NCBI RefSeq assembly: GCF_001690655.1
Contig: NZ_LZHQ01000001.1
Location: 1-64,000 of the forward strand
Length of the DNA: 64,000 nucleotides
Reading direction: 5' to 3'
From: Gilliamella sp. Occ3-1
Lineage (GTDB): Bacteria > Pseudomonadota > Gammaproteobacteria > Enterobacterales > Orbaceae
The notes beneath the pieces are model-generated. The model was not told the origin of the DNA, ran no database searches, and saw only the letters and a list, made by a program, of their open reading frames with translations. Of this stretch, positions 38,100-47,819 are shown piece after piece. Both the position numbers and the translations under genes were made by a program. The first letter of the stretch is position 1. Each line of letters begins with the position of its first letter.

Positions 38100-40169
38100 T
38101 TAAGCTTGCAATAATGAAATATCAGCTACTTTTAAGAATAAGTTTTGTAGCTTTTTCAAAAGTGCTAATCGATTAAGCCTAATACCTTCATTGTCAACCA
38201 TAACCATGACAGAATCAAAAAACGCATTCACCGTCTCTTTTAATGACGATAATTCAACTAACGCATCTTGATAACGGCTTTCACTAAAATACGGTGAAAG
38301 TTTATCGGTTAAAATCGCCAATTTTTTAGCTAATTGACCTTCTGCGCCTGTCTCTAGCAAGGCTGCATTGACCTGCTCAGGAATAGTAACTTCGGCTTTA
38401 GATAAGATATTTGACACACGTTTATTAGCTTCGGCTAGTGATGAGGCCTCTGGCAAGGTTCTAAAGTGAGTGACTGCCTTAACGCGTGCATCAAAATCAG
38501 CAGGTTTAGTTGGATTAAGCGCTAAAACAGCTTGAATCGTATCAATTGCAAAGCCTTGTTCTTGATACCAAGCTCGAAAACGACCCTGCATAAAAATAAC
38601 AATATCTCCAACTACGTTTTTATTATTAAGCTTATCGCCATATAATGATGCTGCATAATTGGTTAATTCAACTAGATCTAAAGGCAGTGCCTTTTCAACA
38701 ATAATACGCAAAACACCAATAGCAGCACGACGCAATGCAAAAGGATCTTTATCACCTTTAGGGTGCTGACCAATACCAAAAATGCCAGCTAAAGTATCCA
38801 ATTTTTCAGCGATAGAAACTGCGCAAGAAACAGTAGTACTTGGTAATTCATCACCAGAAAAACGTGGTTTATACTGTTCTTCAATGGCGGTTGCAACTTC
38901 AATACTTTCGCCATCTTTAAGGGCTAAATAACGCCCCATAATACCTTGTGTTTCAGGGAATTCAAAAACAGTATTAGTCACTAAATCGCATTTTGTTAAT
39001 TTTCCCGCTCGTTTGGCTTGCTCAATATCAGCCCCAATTTTATCGGCAATAAAGCCTGATAACGACTCTATGCGAATTGCTTTATCCTTAACTGTTCCAA
39101 GTTGTTGTTGAAATAAAACTGTTTCAAGGCGAGGCAAACGGTCTTCTAAACGTTGTTTTAAATCAGTTTGATAAAAGAATTCAGCATCGGCAAGGCGAGG
39201 GCGAACCACTTTCTCATTACCCGAAATTACAACTTGTGGATCTTTTGACTCAATATTAGCCACAAAAATAAAGTTTGGTAATAATTTGCCTTGTTTATCA
39301 TAAACAGGAAAGTATTTTTGATCACCTTTCATGGTATAAACCAATGATTCAGCAGGAACCTCTAAAAATCGCTCCTCAAATTTAGCAGTTAACACAACAG
39401 GCCATTCAACTAGAGATGAAACTTCTTCAAGCAAATTATCTGTTAAATCTGCTTTACCATTTAATTTTGCAGCTTCTTCTTCAGCTTGTTGTTTAATGAT
39501 AGATTTACGTTTATCATAGTCAGCAATTACCTTACCACGTTGTTCCAAAATTTCAGGATACTGGTCTGCATTATCAATAGTGAACTCTTGTTCACCCATA
39601 AAACGATGGCCACGAATAATGCGATCTGATTTGATCTCTAAAATCGTACCGGGCACAAGTTCATCCCCATACAACATGGTGACAGTATGACATGGACGAA
39701 TAAATTCAACTTGGCGAGCCGCCCAACGCATTGGTTTAGGGATAGGTAATTTACTTGATGCGGTTTTAACCATATCACTTAACAAATTAACAACTGGCTG
39801 ACCTTTTTGATTTTGAGTATAAGAAAGCCATTCACCTTTATCGGTTTGTATACGCTCAGCCTGATCAACTGTAATACCACAACCACGAGCCCAACCTTCA
39901 GCAGCTTTAGTTGCATTGCCATTGGCATCAAAGGCTGCGCTGACCGCTGGACCTCGTTTAACAATTTGGCTATCGGGTTGCGTATCATTCAAATTTAAAA
40001 CTTTTAATGCTAAACGACGGGGCGATGCATACCAAAGCACTTCACCATGTTCCAAATTGGCATTATCAAGCTGTTGTATAAAATTAGCCGCAAAGCTCTC
40101 TGCTAACGTGCGGAGTGATTTTGGTGGTAACTCTTCGGTACCAATTTCCACTAAAAATGTTTTTTGCAT
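38100..40169 (-). CDS. glyS: Glycine-tRNA ligase beta subunit
   Basis: Beta subunit of the tetrameric bacterial glycyl-tRNA synthetase, which binds tRNA(Gly). The 689-residue protein matches E. coli in length and motifs: [14 protein letters not shown] at the N-terminus, [15 protein letters not shown], and [19 protein letters not shown] near 480-500. It begins 13 bp after glyQ. Confidence 0.97.
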   Translation of the reverse strand: MQKTFLVEIGTEELPPKSLRTLAESFAANFIQQLDNANLEHGEVLWYASPRRLALKVLNLNDTQPDSQIVKRGPAVSAAFDANGNATKAAEGWARGCGITVDQAERIQTDKGEWLSYTQNQKGQPVVNLLSDMVKTASSKLPIPKPMRWAARQVEFIRPCHTVTMLYGDELVPGTILEIKSDRIIRGHRFMGEQEFTIDNADQYPEILEQRGKVIADYDKRKSIIKQQAEEEAAKLNGKADLTDNLLEEVSSLVEWPVVLTAKFEERFLEVPAESLVYTMKGDQKYFPVYDKQGKLLPNFIFVANIESKDPQVVISGNEKVVRPRLADAEFFYQTDLKQRLEDRLPRLETVLFQQQLGTVKDKAIRIESLSGFIADKIGADIEQAKRAGKLTKCDLVTNTVFEFPETQGIMGRYLALKDGESIEVATAIEEQYKPRFSGDELPSTTVSCAVSIAEKLDTLAGIFGIGQHPKGDKDPFALRRAAIGVLRIIVEKALPLDLVELTNYAASLYGDKLNNKNVVGDIVIFMQGRFRAWYQEQGFAIDTIQAVLALNPTKPADFDARVKAVTHFRTLPEASSLAEANKRVSNILSKAEVTIPEQVNAALLETGAEGQLAKKLAILTDKLSPYFSESRYQDALVELSSLKETVNAFFDSVMVMVDNEGIRLNRLALLKKLQNLFLKVADISLLQA

Positions 40170-40182
40170 AATCTTCTAATTC

Positions 40183-41115
40183 CTACTTTGATGCACTTTT
40201 GCTAGAGAGTAAATTTTTGCACATAGGGAATCCAAGTGCTTCACGTGATGCGTAATAGGCTTCCGCTACCATTTTGGTTAATGTTCTGATGCGCAAAATA
40301 TAACGTTGTCGCTCAGTTACTGAAATTGCTTTACGAGCATCAAGTAAATTAAAACAGTGGGCAGCTTTTAAGATGCGTTCATAAGCAGGTAGTGGCAGTG
40401 GTTTTTCTAACTCAAGCAAAAACTTGGCTTCTTTTTCGTGTTGTTCAAAACAATAAAATAAAAATTCAACATTTGCATATTCAAAATTATAAGTGGATTG
40501 CTCAACTTCGTTTTGATGAAACACATCGCCATAAGTTGTTTTACCAAATGTACCATCACTCCAAACCAAATCATAAACACTATCCACGCCTTGAATATAC
40601 ATTGCTAAGCGTTCAAGTCCATAAGTGATTTCACCAGTAACTGGCTTACATTCAAGCCCACCAATTTGTTGAAAGTAAGTAAATTGGGTTACTTCCATAC
40701 CATTTAACCAAACTTCCCAACCAAGCCCCCATGCACCAAGGGTTGGATTTTCCCAATTATCTTCAACAAAACGGATATCGTTAACAGTTGGATCAAGGCC
40801 TAATTGTTTTAACGAACCTAAATAAAGCTCTTGAATATTATCAGGAGAAGGTTTTAAGATAACTTGAAATTGATAATAATGCTGAAGCCTGTTTGGATTC
40901 TCGCCATAGCGGCCATCGGCTGGGCGGCGAGATGGTTGGACATAAGCTGCATTAATAGGTTCAGGTCCCAGTGCTCGTAGGCAAGTCATCGGGTGAGATG
41001 TTCCCGCGCCAACTTCTATATCCAAAGGCTGAATCACAGTGCATCCTTGATTAGCCCAGTAGTCTTGTAACGTAAGAATTAACCCCTGAAAGGTTTTGAC
41101 ATTAAACTTTTGCAT
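40183..41115 (-). CDS. glyQ: Glycine-tRNA ligase alpha subunit
   Basis: Catalytic subunit of glycyl-tRNA synthetase, forming glycyl-adenylate. The start is placed at 41115 ([20 protein letters not shown]), identical in layout to E. coli; an ATG 51 bp upstream would add unrelated residues. Strong blocks include [31 protein letters not shown] and [11 protein letters not shown]. Product is 310 residues. Confidence 0.97.
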   Translation of the reverse strand: MQKFNVKTFQGLILTLQDYWANQGCTVIQPLDIEVGAGTSHPMTCLRALGPEPINAAYVQPSRRPADGRYGENPNRLQHYYQFQVILKPSPDNIQELYLGSLKQLGLDPTVNDIRFVEDNWENPTLGAWGLGWEVWLNGMEVTQFTYFQQIGGLECKPVTGEITYGLERLAMYIQGVDSVYDLVWSDGTFGKTTYGDVFHQNEVEQSTYNFEYANVEFLFYCFEQHEKEAKFLLELEKPLPLPAYERILKAAHCFNLLDARKAISVTERQRYILRIRTLTKMVAEAYYASREALGFPMCKNLLSSKSASK

Positions 41116-41166
41116 GATGTTATCTTTATGGTTGAATTGATATTTTGATAATTTAAATAGTGCCAT

Positions 41167-41903
41167 ATATTATACTTTTTATCAGTACTTGTGAAATGCC
41201 TAATTACCACTTGTAAAAATGCTTTCGTTGTTTGCAGTCTTTCGAGAAAGTATTGTAATAGATATATATAAACTAACTAGTTATCATACACAAGGAATAT
41301 AGCAACTATATCATAAAGAAAAAATAACATCATTGATTTTGCTAAATGTTTCTATGATCAATTATATAGTTATTTATAACCGGCTAAAGACAGTTCGATT
41401 AAAGTTGTTAGCACCTTTACTAGTAAGACGACAAATTAAGATCTATAACGGAATTTATCTTTGCGGAATGTAGCATGCTGACATCAAATGTTTATCTTTA
41501 AAAATAAATTAAACAATAATCTAGTGGATAATCAGCCTCAGTACTGATAGTTTTTTGCGTGACCTTTATATGGCATTTACTCAGATGAATTTTAATTTAG
41601 CATGTCACAGTTTTGACTAACTATATATTAGGTCAATGTCTTTATACCATTGAATGTATTAATTCTGATAGTAGTTGTGAGTATCAAGGAGAGGCATACT
41701 CCAATTTGTTAAAACGTGTAATAAACATTTTATCAATCAAAAAGGTTACAAAACCCACTAGCCTACAAAGAAGAGAGTAAGTTCAACTTTCCTAGTTCCA
41801 GCAATTATATATTGTGGAAAAAGCTTTACAATCCACCAAAGTTCCAACAACACAACAACCTAGCTTAATTAGAAATCTTTTAACCAAGCCAGACCATAAT
41901 TTA
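41167..41903. other. Gene-poor intergenic segment
   Basis: About 740 bp between glyQ and the carbonic anhydrase gene contain no supported gene, tRNA or terminator. Short open frames near 41690-41860 lack ribosome binding sites and family motifs. A short relic at 41424-41482 matches, in inverted orientation, one at 42935-42994. Confidence 0.6.
41424..41482 (+). repeat. Relic A, inverted partner of 42935-42994
   Basis: Starting TAAGACGACAA, this stretch aligns with the reverse complement of 42935-42994 over about 60 bp, roughly 70% identical with small gaps by eye. In one frame it reads VRRQIKIYNGIYLC and then soon stops. The partner reads IRRQVKRYNKTYLC. Conservation of the peptide suggests two decayed copies of one coding sequence, possibly a transposase end; the family is not identified. 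Confidence 0.45.
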
Positions 41904-42641
41904 TTAATCAATAATAATACGACCATTCAAAGGTTGAATTGGGCGATTGTTATCGTGATGCATGATTGAATGGAATTTTTCGATTTGTTCAGTGGACATA
42001 CTGGTTTCTTGTTCTAAAATAATCCATCTAACACCTTCTGTACACGGTGGCGTAGTCAAAGAACCACTAAAGCGGTAAAAATCTAATCTATTTGGCAATA
42101 ATGCCTTAATATCAACCGATTGATTTAATTTTTCTGTGTTTCCTGCTTCTACCGGTATTTGTTGCCAAGCTTTAGCTAACTCTGGATTATGTTTTCCCTT
42201 CTTAAACATAAGGCCTACAACTGTTAAATCACCATTTTTGTTTTTATAAACAAAATGGGCTTCCATCGGAAAGTGCTTACCTTTAATTGTATTTTCGCTT
42301 GGTGTATGAAAATGAAATTGTTGTAGGATAAAAATTTCGTTATCTATTTCGAGTGTATTGCCTTCGTTAACATTGATTTGAATTGTGTGGCCGTTGTTGA
42401 TGATGTCTTGTTTCCCTATTTTAAACATCAAGTTAAGATTATTATGGTGTGTTTTTAGTGCAGATTCAATATTGATTGGTGATTGATTTTTGCCATTTTC
42501 ACAGGTTGAGAATTCTGGAGAAAGTTTTCCCCAATTTTCGGGTTTAGTTTCGCCTTCATAGTCCCAATGTTGAACCGACTCCGTAGCAGCACAAGATAGA
42601 CTAGTTAACATTAAGGATGCAATTATTACATTAAGTTTCAT
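41904..42641 (-). CDS. cah: Periplasmic alpha-carbonic anhydrase
   Basis: Zinc enzyme converting CO2 and bicarbonate, exported by an N-terminal signal peptide (about residues 1-19, ending SLSCAA). The zinc ligands are His110 and His112 (QFHFHTPSE) and His129 (EAHFVY), and the substrate-pocket block LTTPPCTEGVRW is intact. Cys47 and the Cys in TPPC probably form the usual disulfide. At 245 residues it is full length. It stands alone between two gene-poor stretches carrying inverted relics, which hints at acquisition by transfer. Confidence 0.93.
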   Translation of the reverse strand: MKLNVIIASLMLTSLSCAATESVQHWDYEGETKPENWGKLSPEFSTCENGKNQSPINIESALKTHHNNLNLMFKIGKQDIINNGHTIQINVNEGNTLEIDNEIFILQQFHFHTPSENTIKGKHFPMEAHFVYKNKNGDLTVVGLMFKKGKHNPELAKAWQQIPVEAGNTEKLNQSVDIKALLPNRLDFYRFSGSLTTPPCTEGVRWIILEQETSMSTEQIEKFHSIMHHDNNRPIQPLNGRIIID

Positions 42642-43115
42642 CTTAATTTTAAACCAGAAAGTTGATTAGTGGAAAACAAATTATACGCCACAAAAAATCA
42701 CCTTACTAGAATATCAATTATGATTTTTTGATATTTTTTATAAAAATACTTGTAGGAAAACACCGAATTGCTTATATTTTATAATTAAAATAATACTCTC
42801 AAAACTCATAAATATTTTAACCTTTTATTGTCTATCTTTTGAATCGGTAATTATTTGCTAATTATGCCACATCTCTATTTCACTTTATTGAAACTTTACT
42901 GAGCTAAATTGAGATTTATCCGAATAAATGTTTGGTCAATATTATGGTATTTTACACAGATAAGTTTTGTTATAGCGTTTAACTTGTCGTCTTATCTCCA
43001 ATTTTTCATTATGTCAATGTTGGTTTAAATATTTAACCTGATGAGGTGATAACCGATATTTATTTTCCATTAGCATAAAAGAATCGATTATCAATTTAAA
43101 AGAGTGGAAAATTGA
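42642..43115. other. Gene-poor intergenic segment
   Basis: About 470 AT-rich bases between the carbonic anhydrase and the ABC lipoprotein gene. No gene was found apart from the relic at 42935-42994. It should contain the promoter of the carbonic anhydrase gene, but no convincing hexamer pair was identified. Confidence 0.55.
42935..42994 (-). repeat. Relic B, inverted partner of 41424-41482
   Basis: On the minus strand this begins TAAGACGACAA and reads EIRRQVKRYNKTYLCKIP before a stop, aligning with relic A at both the DNA and peptide level. The two relics flank the carbonic anhydrase gene in opposite orientation. Confidence 0.45.
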
Positions 43116-43937
43116 TTATTTAGGTGAATAATCTGTACCAAAATAATGTTCACTAATTTTAGACAACTTGCCATTATTGATAATTTGTTGTATCCCTTGG
43201 TTAATATCTTTAATTAACTGTTCACCTTTAGCATCTTTACTGATCAATAAATAACTGTATGGAGAACCAATACGATCAGTATCATCTTGGTTTAATTCTA
43301 TTATTTTTAGGTTAAGATTATATTCAGTAATCAATTGCGATAGCATCACTTTATCGATTAATTGAAAATCATATTGTCCAGTTTCAACATGCTGAAGTAC
43401 AGGCAATAAATCAGCTTCACTATAAACAATTTTAACAGGATTATTTGGATGTTGTTCATTATATAACTCTAATGCGGTAGCATAATTCAGTCCTGGCGTC
43501 ACTTCGGTTGATTTGCCATTAAGATCGGTAAACTGTTTAATATTGTTATTTTTTGTTGCAACTGCAATAGCATATTGATTTTTAAAAATAGGATCAGAGT
43601 AGAAATACTTTTCTTTCCGTTTTTCATTCATGGCAAAATTATTAGCACCTACCTGATAACGCTGCGAATCGAGGCCCGCTAAAACTGATGGAAATTCAGT
43701 AATTTCAAAGCTAATCTCATATTGAGGTAGATTTGCAAATATTGTTTTTACCACATCAATATCATACCCCATTAGCTCACCTTTCTTATCTACCATGGTG
43801 AAAGGGCTTGGGGCACCAGATGTTGCAATAATAATTTTTTCTTTACCTTTTGCTTGCGTATCTTTATTTTGATTATCACAGCCAGTTAAAAATAAAGTTC
43901 CTACTACTAAAATATTTAACCACTTTTTGCAATTCAT
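43116..43937 (-). CDS. Amino-acid ABC transporter substrate-binding lipoprotein
   Basis: Periplasmic binding lipoprotein of the polar/sulfur amino-acid type (SBP_bac_3). The signal peptide ends in the lipobox LTGC with Cys20. The binding domain begins IIIATSGAPSPFTMVDKKGE and contains GYDIDVVKTIF and GLDSQRYQVGANNFAMNEKR. It resembles cystine-type (TcyJ/TcyK-like) binding proteins, but the ligand is inferred. It is the last gene of a minus-strand group with the ATPase, permease and a GNAT gene. Confidence 0.85.
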   Translation of the reverse strand: MNCKKWLNILVVGTLFLTGCDNQNKDTQAKGKEKIIIATSGAPSPFTMVDKKGELMGYDIDVVKTIFANLPQYEISFEITEFPSVLAGLDSQRYQVGANNFAMNEKRKEKYFYSDPIFKNQYAIAVATKNNNIKQFTDLNGKSTEVTPGLNYATALELYNEQHPNNPVKIVYSEADLLPVLQHVETGQYDFQLIDKVMLSQLITEYNLNLKIIELNQDDTDRIGSPYSYLLISKDAKGEQLIKDINQGIQQIINNGKLSKISEHYFGTDYSPK

Positions 43938-44006
43938 AACACTATTTTCTCCTTAAATTTGGCTTAATATTGCCAACGGATTGATTGAACTGTTTTTATC
44001 TACATT

Positions 44007-44432
44007 TTAAATAAAACCCATGTTTCTCATTTCAGTTAGATGATCGGATTGATAACGAACCATGCCCGTTTTCATTACTTTAAAGCCTAAATTTTTATAA
44101 AACTCGACGGTTTGTGGATGGGTGTAAAGAATAATATTGCACTGTGTTACCTGCTCAACAAGTTTATCAACTATCAGTCTTCCATACTGTTGCCCATGTA
44201 GATGTTTTGCCAATGCAATGTTATATATAGCCGCCTGACAAACACCATCAGATAATGCACGCCCAACACCAACAATGCGTTCTTGGTCCAGTAAAAATAC
44301 AACAGCATAGCTATTACGAAACACTAGTTCTTGCATTTTAGCATCCAATGAACTAAGTCCATAAAAAGCAAGTAAATCTGCGACGTCTTGCCAATTAATA
44401 CCATCACAATGTTGTTGAATAATAATATTCAT
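44007..44432 (-). CDS. GNAT family N-acetyltransferase
   Basis: Small (141-residue) acetyltransferase of the GNAT fold. The acetyl-CoA-binding motif is seen at IYNIALAKHLHGQQYGRLIVDKL (about 70-92), with a C-terminal HPQTVEFYKNLGFKV typical of the family. It lies inside the ABC importer cluster between the ATPase and the binding protein, so it may acetylate the imported amino acid or a derivative. The substrate is unknown. Confidence 0.85.
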   Translation of the reverse strand: MNIIIQQHCDGINWQDVADLLAFYGLSSLDAKMQELVFRNSYAVVFLLDQERIVGVGRALSDGVCQAAIYNIALAKHLHGQQYGRLIVDKLVEQVTQCNIILYTHPQTVEFYKNLGFKVMKTGMVRYQSDHLTEMRNMGFI

Positions 44433-44459
44433 TCATACTCCATTTATTAAATTTCATAA

Positions 44460-45200
44460 TCAACTGCCAGAATAATATCTGGCTAAAAAATCTTTGGTTC
44501 TTTGCTGAGTTGGATTTGAAAACACTTGCTGCGGTGAACCATCTTCAATGATTTTTCCTTTATCTAAAAATAGCACCCGAGTTGCAATGTCATGTACAAA
44601 ACTCATTTCATGAGAAACTAAAATCATAGTGATACCTAACTTAGCTGCTATTTTTATTGTTGCTAACACTTCTCTCACTAGCTCAGGATCGAGTGCCGAG
44701 GTTGGTTCATCAAGCAACAAAACTTTCGGCTCCATAGCTAATGCTCTGGCAATTGCGACTCGTTGCTGTTGCCCTCCTGATAGCTGTTTTGGATAATGAT
44801 AAATTCGCTCAGCAAGACCAACCTGAACTAGTTTGCCGTATGCTATCTGCTTTGCCTTATCTTTTGGGTATTTTTTTACAATCATTAGTCCTTCCATGAC
44901 ATTTTCTAATGCATTTTTTTGTTGAAATAAATTGAATTGTTGAAATACCATTGATGTTTGTTGGCGAAATGCTACAACTTCATGCCTTTTTCTACAGTTG
45001 ACATCAAATTCAAAATTATCAATACAGATCTTACCTTGCTGTGGTTTTTCTAATAAATTTAGACAACGTAAAAGTGTCGATTTACCAGCTCCCGATGCTC
45101 CAATAACCGCAACAATTTCATGAGGAAATATGTGAAAGTTAAGCTTATCCAATATCAGGTTATGATGAAATGATAATGTTAAATTTTGAACATTAATCAT
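44460..45200 (-). CDS. Amino-acid ABC transporter ATP-binding protein
   Basis: ATPase of a polar amino-acid importer. Walker A GASGAGKSTLL is at about residues 34-44, the signature LSGGQQQR at about 139-146 and Walker B VLLLDEPTSALDP at about 160-172. The 246-residue length is standard for the GlnQ/TcyC group. Its ATG overlaps the stop of the permease gene, so they are translationally coupled. Confidence 0.94.
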   Translation of the reverse strand: MINVQNLTLSFHHNLILDKLNFHIFPHEIVAVIGASGAGKSTLLRCLNLLEKPQQGKICIDNFEFDVNCRKRHEVVAFRQQTSMVFQQFNLFQQKNALENVMEGLMIVKKYPKDKAKQIAYGKLVQVGLAERIYHYPKQLSGGQQQRVAIARALAMEPKVLLLDEPTSALDPELVREVLATIKIAAKLGITMILVSHEMSFVHDIATRVLFLDKGKIIEDGSPQQVFSNPTQQRTKDFLARYYSGS

Positions 45201-45937
45201 AATAATTTTCCTCGGCGATAACTTGGTGTGTCAACACTTTCAGAAATGGTTAAATGCTTTTCTAAATATTTCATAATTAGCTCAATAATAATGGTTAATA
45301 TCCAATAAATTAATGCTAATGAAATATAAACCTCGAAATAACGGTAACTATGTCCTGCTAAAGTTTTTCCTCTACCAGTCATTTCAGTCACCGAACAAAC
45401 AAATGCTAATGATGTACCTTTTAGTAAACCAATCAGCGCATTCGCTAAATTAGGTAATGCTATGATAAAGGCTTCAGGGATCACAATTCTCCGTAACAAC
45501 TGGCTATAAGTCATTCCTAATGATTGCGCAGCTTCAATTTGACCTTTATTCACAGATTGTAATGCTGCGCGGATTGTTTCTGAATTATAGGCAGCCTCGT
45601 TAAAGGAAAAGGCAATTAACACAAAAAACATTGGGGATATACCATTAATATTATAGTGAGTATCATAAAAATAATTTATATAACTCAATAGGATAGGTAT
45701 GCCATAAAAGCTTAAATAGAGCTGTACTAATAATGGGGTTCCTCTTACAAAAGAGACAAATACCGCTGCTATTTGTGATAATATCGGTATTTTATTCATT
45801 TTGATGATAGCAATAATTAATCCTAACATTACCCCTAGTAGCATTGAGAAAAAAGTAATAAAAAGTGTTACAGGTAAGTAAGCCAGTAATGTTGGAATTT
45901 GGATAAAAATCAATCCAATATCTAATATATTTGGCAT
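45197..45937 (-). CDS. Amino-acid ABC transporter permease
   Basis: Membrane subunit of the importer (HisM/TcyB-like family). The start is placed at 45937 (MPNILDIGLIFIQ), with GGGAG seven bases upstream. About five helices are visible, with the permease signature EAAQSLGMTYSQLLRRIVIPEAF at about 147-169. FVRGTPLLVQLYLSFYG is typical of polar amino-acid permeases. Confidence 0.92.
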   Translation of the reverse strand: MPNILDIGLIFIQIPTLLAYLPVTLFITFFSMLLGVMLGLIIAIIKMNKIPILSQIAAVFVSFVRGTPLLVQLYLSFYGIPILLSYINYFYDTHYNINGISPMFFVLIAFSFNEAAYNSETIRAALQSVNKGQIEAAQSLGMTYSQLLRRIVIPEAFIIALPNLANALIGLLKGTSLAFVCSVTEMTGRGKTLAGHSYRYFEVYISLALIYWILTIIIELIMKYLEKHLTISESVDTPSYRRGKLL

Positions 45938-45960
45938 TATAATTACTCCCATCAATAAAA

Positions 45961-46932
45961 TTAATTATTCGAACTGAACTGTTGAGATCGGTTGTGTGGA
46001 GTATGCCAATTACTGACATCTGGGCCTAAAGGTAAAATATCATAAGGATTATGGGAATTAACGCCCAAAAAATAGCCTTTTTTTATTGCTTCAAAATCTG
46101 TTGTTTCACCAAATGCAGGGATTTGATAAAGGTCTCGAGCATAAGCCCACAAGTTAGGGTAGTCGATAATTCGATTACGATTAGTTTTAAAAGCAGAATA
46201 GTAGGCAACATCAAATCGAGCCAACGTCACATAAAGACGAAGATCCGAATCCGTAATTTTATCACCGAATAAGTAACGTGATTGGCTCAAACGCTGCTCT
46301 AACTTATCTAATTGATTAAAAACAAGGTAGTATGCATCTTCATAAGCTTTTTGCGAGCGTGCAAAACCTGCTTTATACACACCATTATTCACTTCATGGA
46401 ATATCACATCATTTAGCGCATCAATATCTGCTCGTAATTTTTCAGGATAAAGGTCAGGTGCATTAGCTTTATGAAAAGGTTTAAATGCAGTTGCCCAATA
46501 ATAAGTAAGCTTAAAATAATCATTATTGACAACTTTTCCTGTTTTTACATCGACAACGGTTGGCACCGTTGCTCTACCATTATATTGAGGATCCGTTAAG
46601 GCATAAATTTCGGGTAAATAACGGATTCCAAGTACAGGATCTTTGCCGTTAGCATCAAGCGAAAATTCCCAGCCATTGGAGGTTCTAATCGGATTGACTT
46701 TTCCAACACTAATTACATCTTCTAATCCTAATAATTTTATAGCAATCATTGAGCGATGCGCCCATGGGCAAACAGCCGCCCAAATTAAACGATAACGACC
46801 TGCTTTAACGGGTAGCTGTCCAGATTTATCACCAAATTGTGTAACAAAACGATTTGTCTGGCGAACAAAAGCTCCATTTTTGTCAATCTCATTATTTTCA
46901 GTAGTAACGATCTTTCCTATAACTAAAGACAT
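45961..46932 (-). CDS. yqjG: Glutathionyl-hydroquinone reductase (YqjG/Xi-class GST)
   Basis: Reduces glutathionyl-hydroquinones using glutathione and a catalytic cysteine. The start is placed at 46932 (MSLVIGKIVTTE), with AAGGAG seven bases upstream. The catalytic Cys55 lies in AVCPWAHRS, the Xi-class signature, followed by a C-terminal helical GST domain. It ends 23 bp before the permease gene and may be co-transcribed with the importer, hinting at thiol or cystine handling. Confidence 0.92.
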   Translation of the reverse strand: MSLVIGKIVTTENNEIDKNGAFVRQTNRFVTQFGDKSGQLPVKAGRYRLIWAAVCPWAHRSMIAIKLLGLEDVISVGKVNPIRTSNGWEFSLDANGKDPVLGIRYLPEIYALTDPQYNGRATVPTVVDVKTGKVVNNDYFKLTYYWATAFKPFHKANAPDLYPEKLRADIDALNDVIFHEVNNGVYKAGFARSQKAYEDAYYLVFNQLDKLEQRLSQSRYLFGDKITDSDLRLYVTLARFDVAYYSAFKTNRNRIIDYPNLWAYARDLYQIPAFGETTDFEAIKKGYFLGVNSHNPYDILPLGPDVSNWHTPHNRSQQFSSNN

Positions 46933-47102
46933 ACGCTTACTCCTTATTATTTTGTACTGCAAAATTTTAACTATTTGGCAACTAGGTGGGGTAAATTTAG
47001 CATCAAATATTTTGCAGTTAAAATAACAAATAAGCATATTTATATAATTATCAATTATATATAAAATAAGCTATGATATGAAAACTTTCTTAATTAAGAA
47101 AA

Positions 47103-47804
47103 CTATTTCCCTAAACGTTTATATAGCCTTTCTGGTCGTCCAATTTTTCCATGATTAAGTTCGACTGTTAATAATTTGATTTGTACACAATATTCTAAAT
47201 ATCGCCTAGCGGTTGTTTTGCTAATATTGGCTTTTTCGACTATTTCGTCAACAGTGAGTGCTTTATCGGTTTGCATAAATAAGTCTTTGACTTTTTGTAG
47301 CGTGATTTCTTCAATCCCTTTGGAGTGGCGGTTCATATCAACAAAATCTTTAGTTTGCAAATTGAAAAGTTCGTCTATTTTTCGTTGATTGACATGTTTT
47401 TGTAAACTTTGTCTATATAGAAAGAGTTCAAAACGCTCAAGTGAATGTTTTAATCGTTGATAAGAGACGGGTTTAATCAAATAATCAAACGCACCATAAC
47501 GAATCGCTTTACTACAAGTATCCATATCACTTGCAGCTGTAATAAAAATAACATAGCAATCTAGATGATTATTTATGATGTATTCAAATAATTCTATTCC
47601 TTTGCCGTCAGGTAAATAATTATCGAGTAATATTAAGGTCGGTTTTAGTTTTTCTACCATTATTTTAGCTTCTTCTAGTGTTGAAGCTATTCCAATTACT
47701 TTAACTTTTGTGTCTTTTTGAATAAACTCTGCATTTAGTTCTGCTAAAATTGGCTCATCTTCAACAATAAGCACTTTGATATTATCTTCTTGAAATTGAT
47801 TCAT
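47103..47804 (-). CDS. citB: Citrate response regulator CitB/DpiA
   Basis: Response regulator of the CitB family. The receiver domain (about 8-125) has the phosphoacceptor Asp in LILLDNYLPDG and the conserved lysine in DYLIKPVS. The C-terminal part (about 165-233) holds a helix-turn-helix (TVDEIVEKANISKTTARRYLEY). It is 15 bp downstream of its kinase gene and likely activates the divergent citrate genes. Confidence 0.92.
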   Translation of the reverse strand: MNQFQEDNIKVLIVEDEPILAELNAEFIQKDTKVKVIGIASTLEEAKIMVEKLKPTLILLDNYLPDGKGIELFEYIINNHLDCYVIFITAASDMDTCSKAIRYGAFDYLIKPVSYQRLKHSLERFELFLYRQSLQKHVNQRKIDELFNLQTKDFVDMNRHSKGIEEITLQKVKDLFMQTDKALTVDEIVEKANISKTTARRYLEYCVQIKLLTVELNHGKIGRPERLYKRLGK

Positions 47805-47819
47805 ATAATTGCCTTTTTA

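Noticed and set aside
41690..41860. Short plus-strand frames in the gap before the carbonic anhydrase gene
   Set aside because: About 30 codons each, without ribosome binding site or homology that could be recognised.
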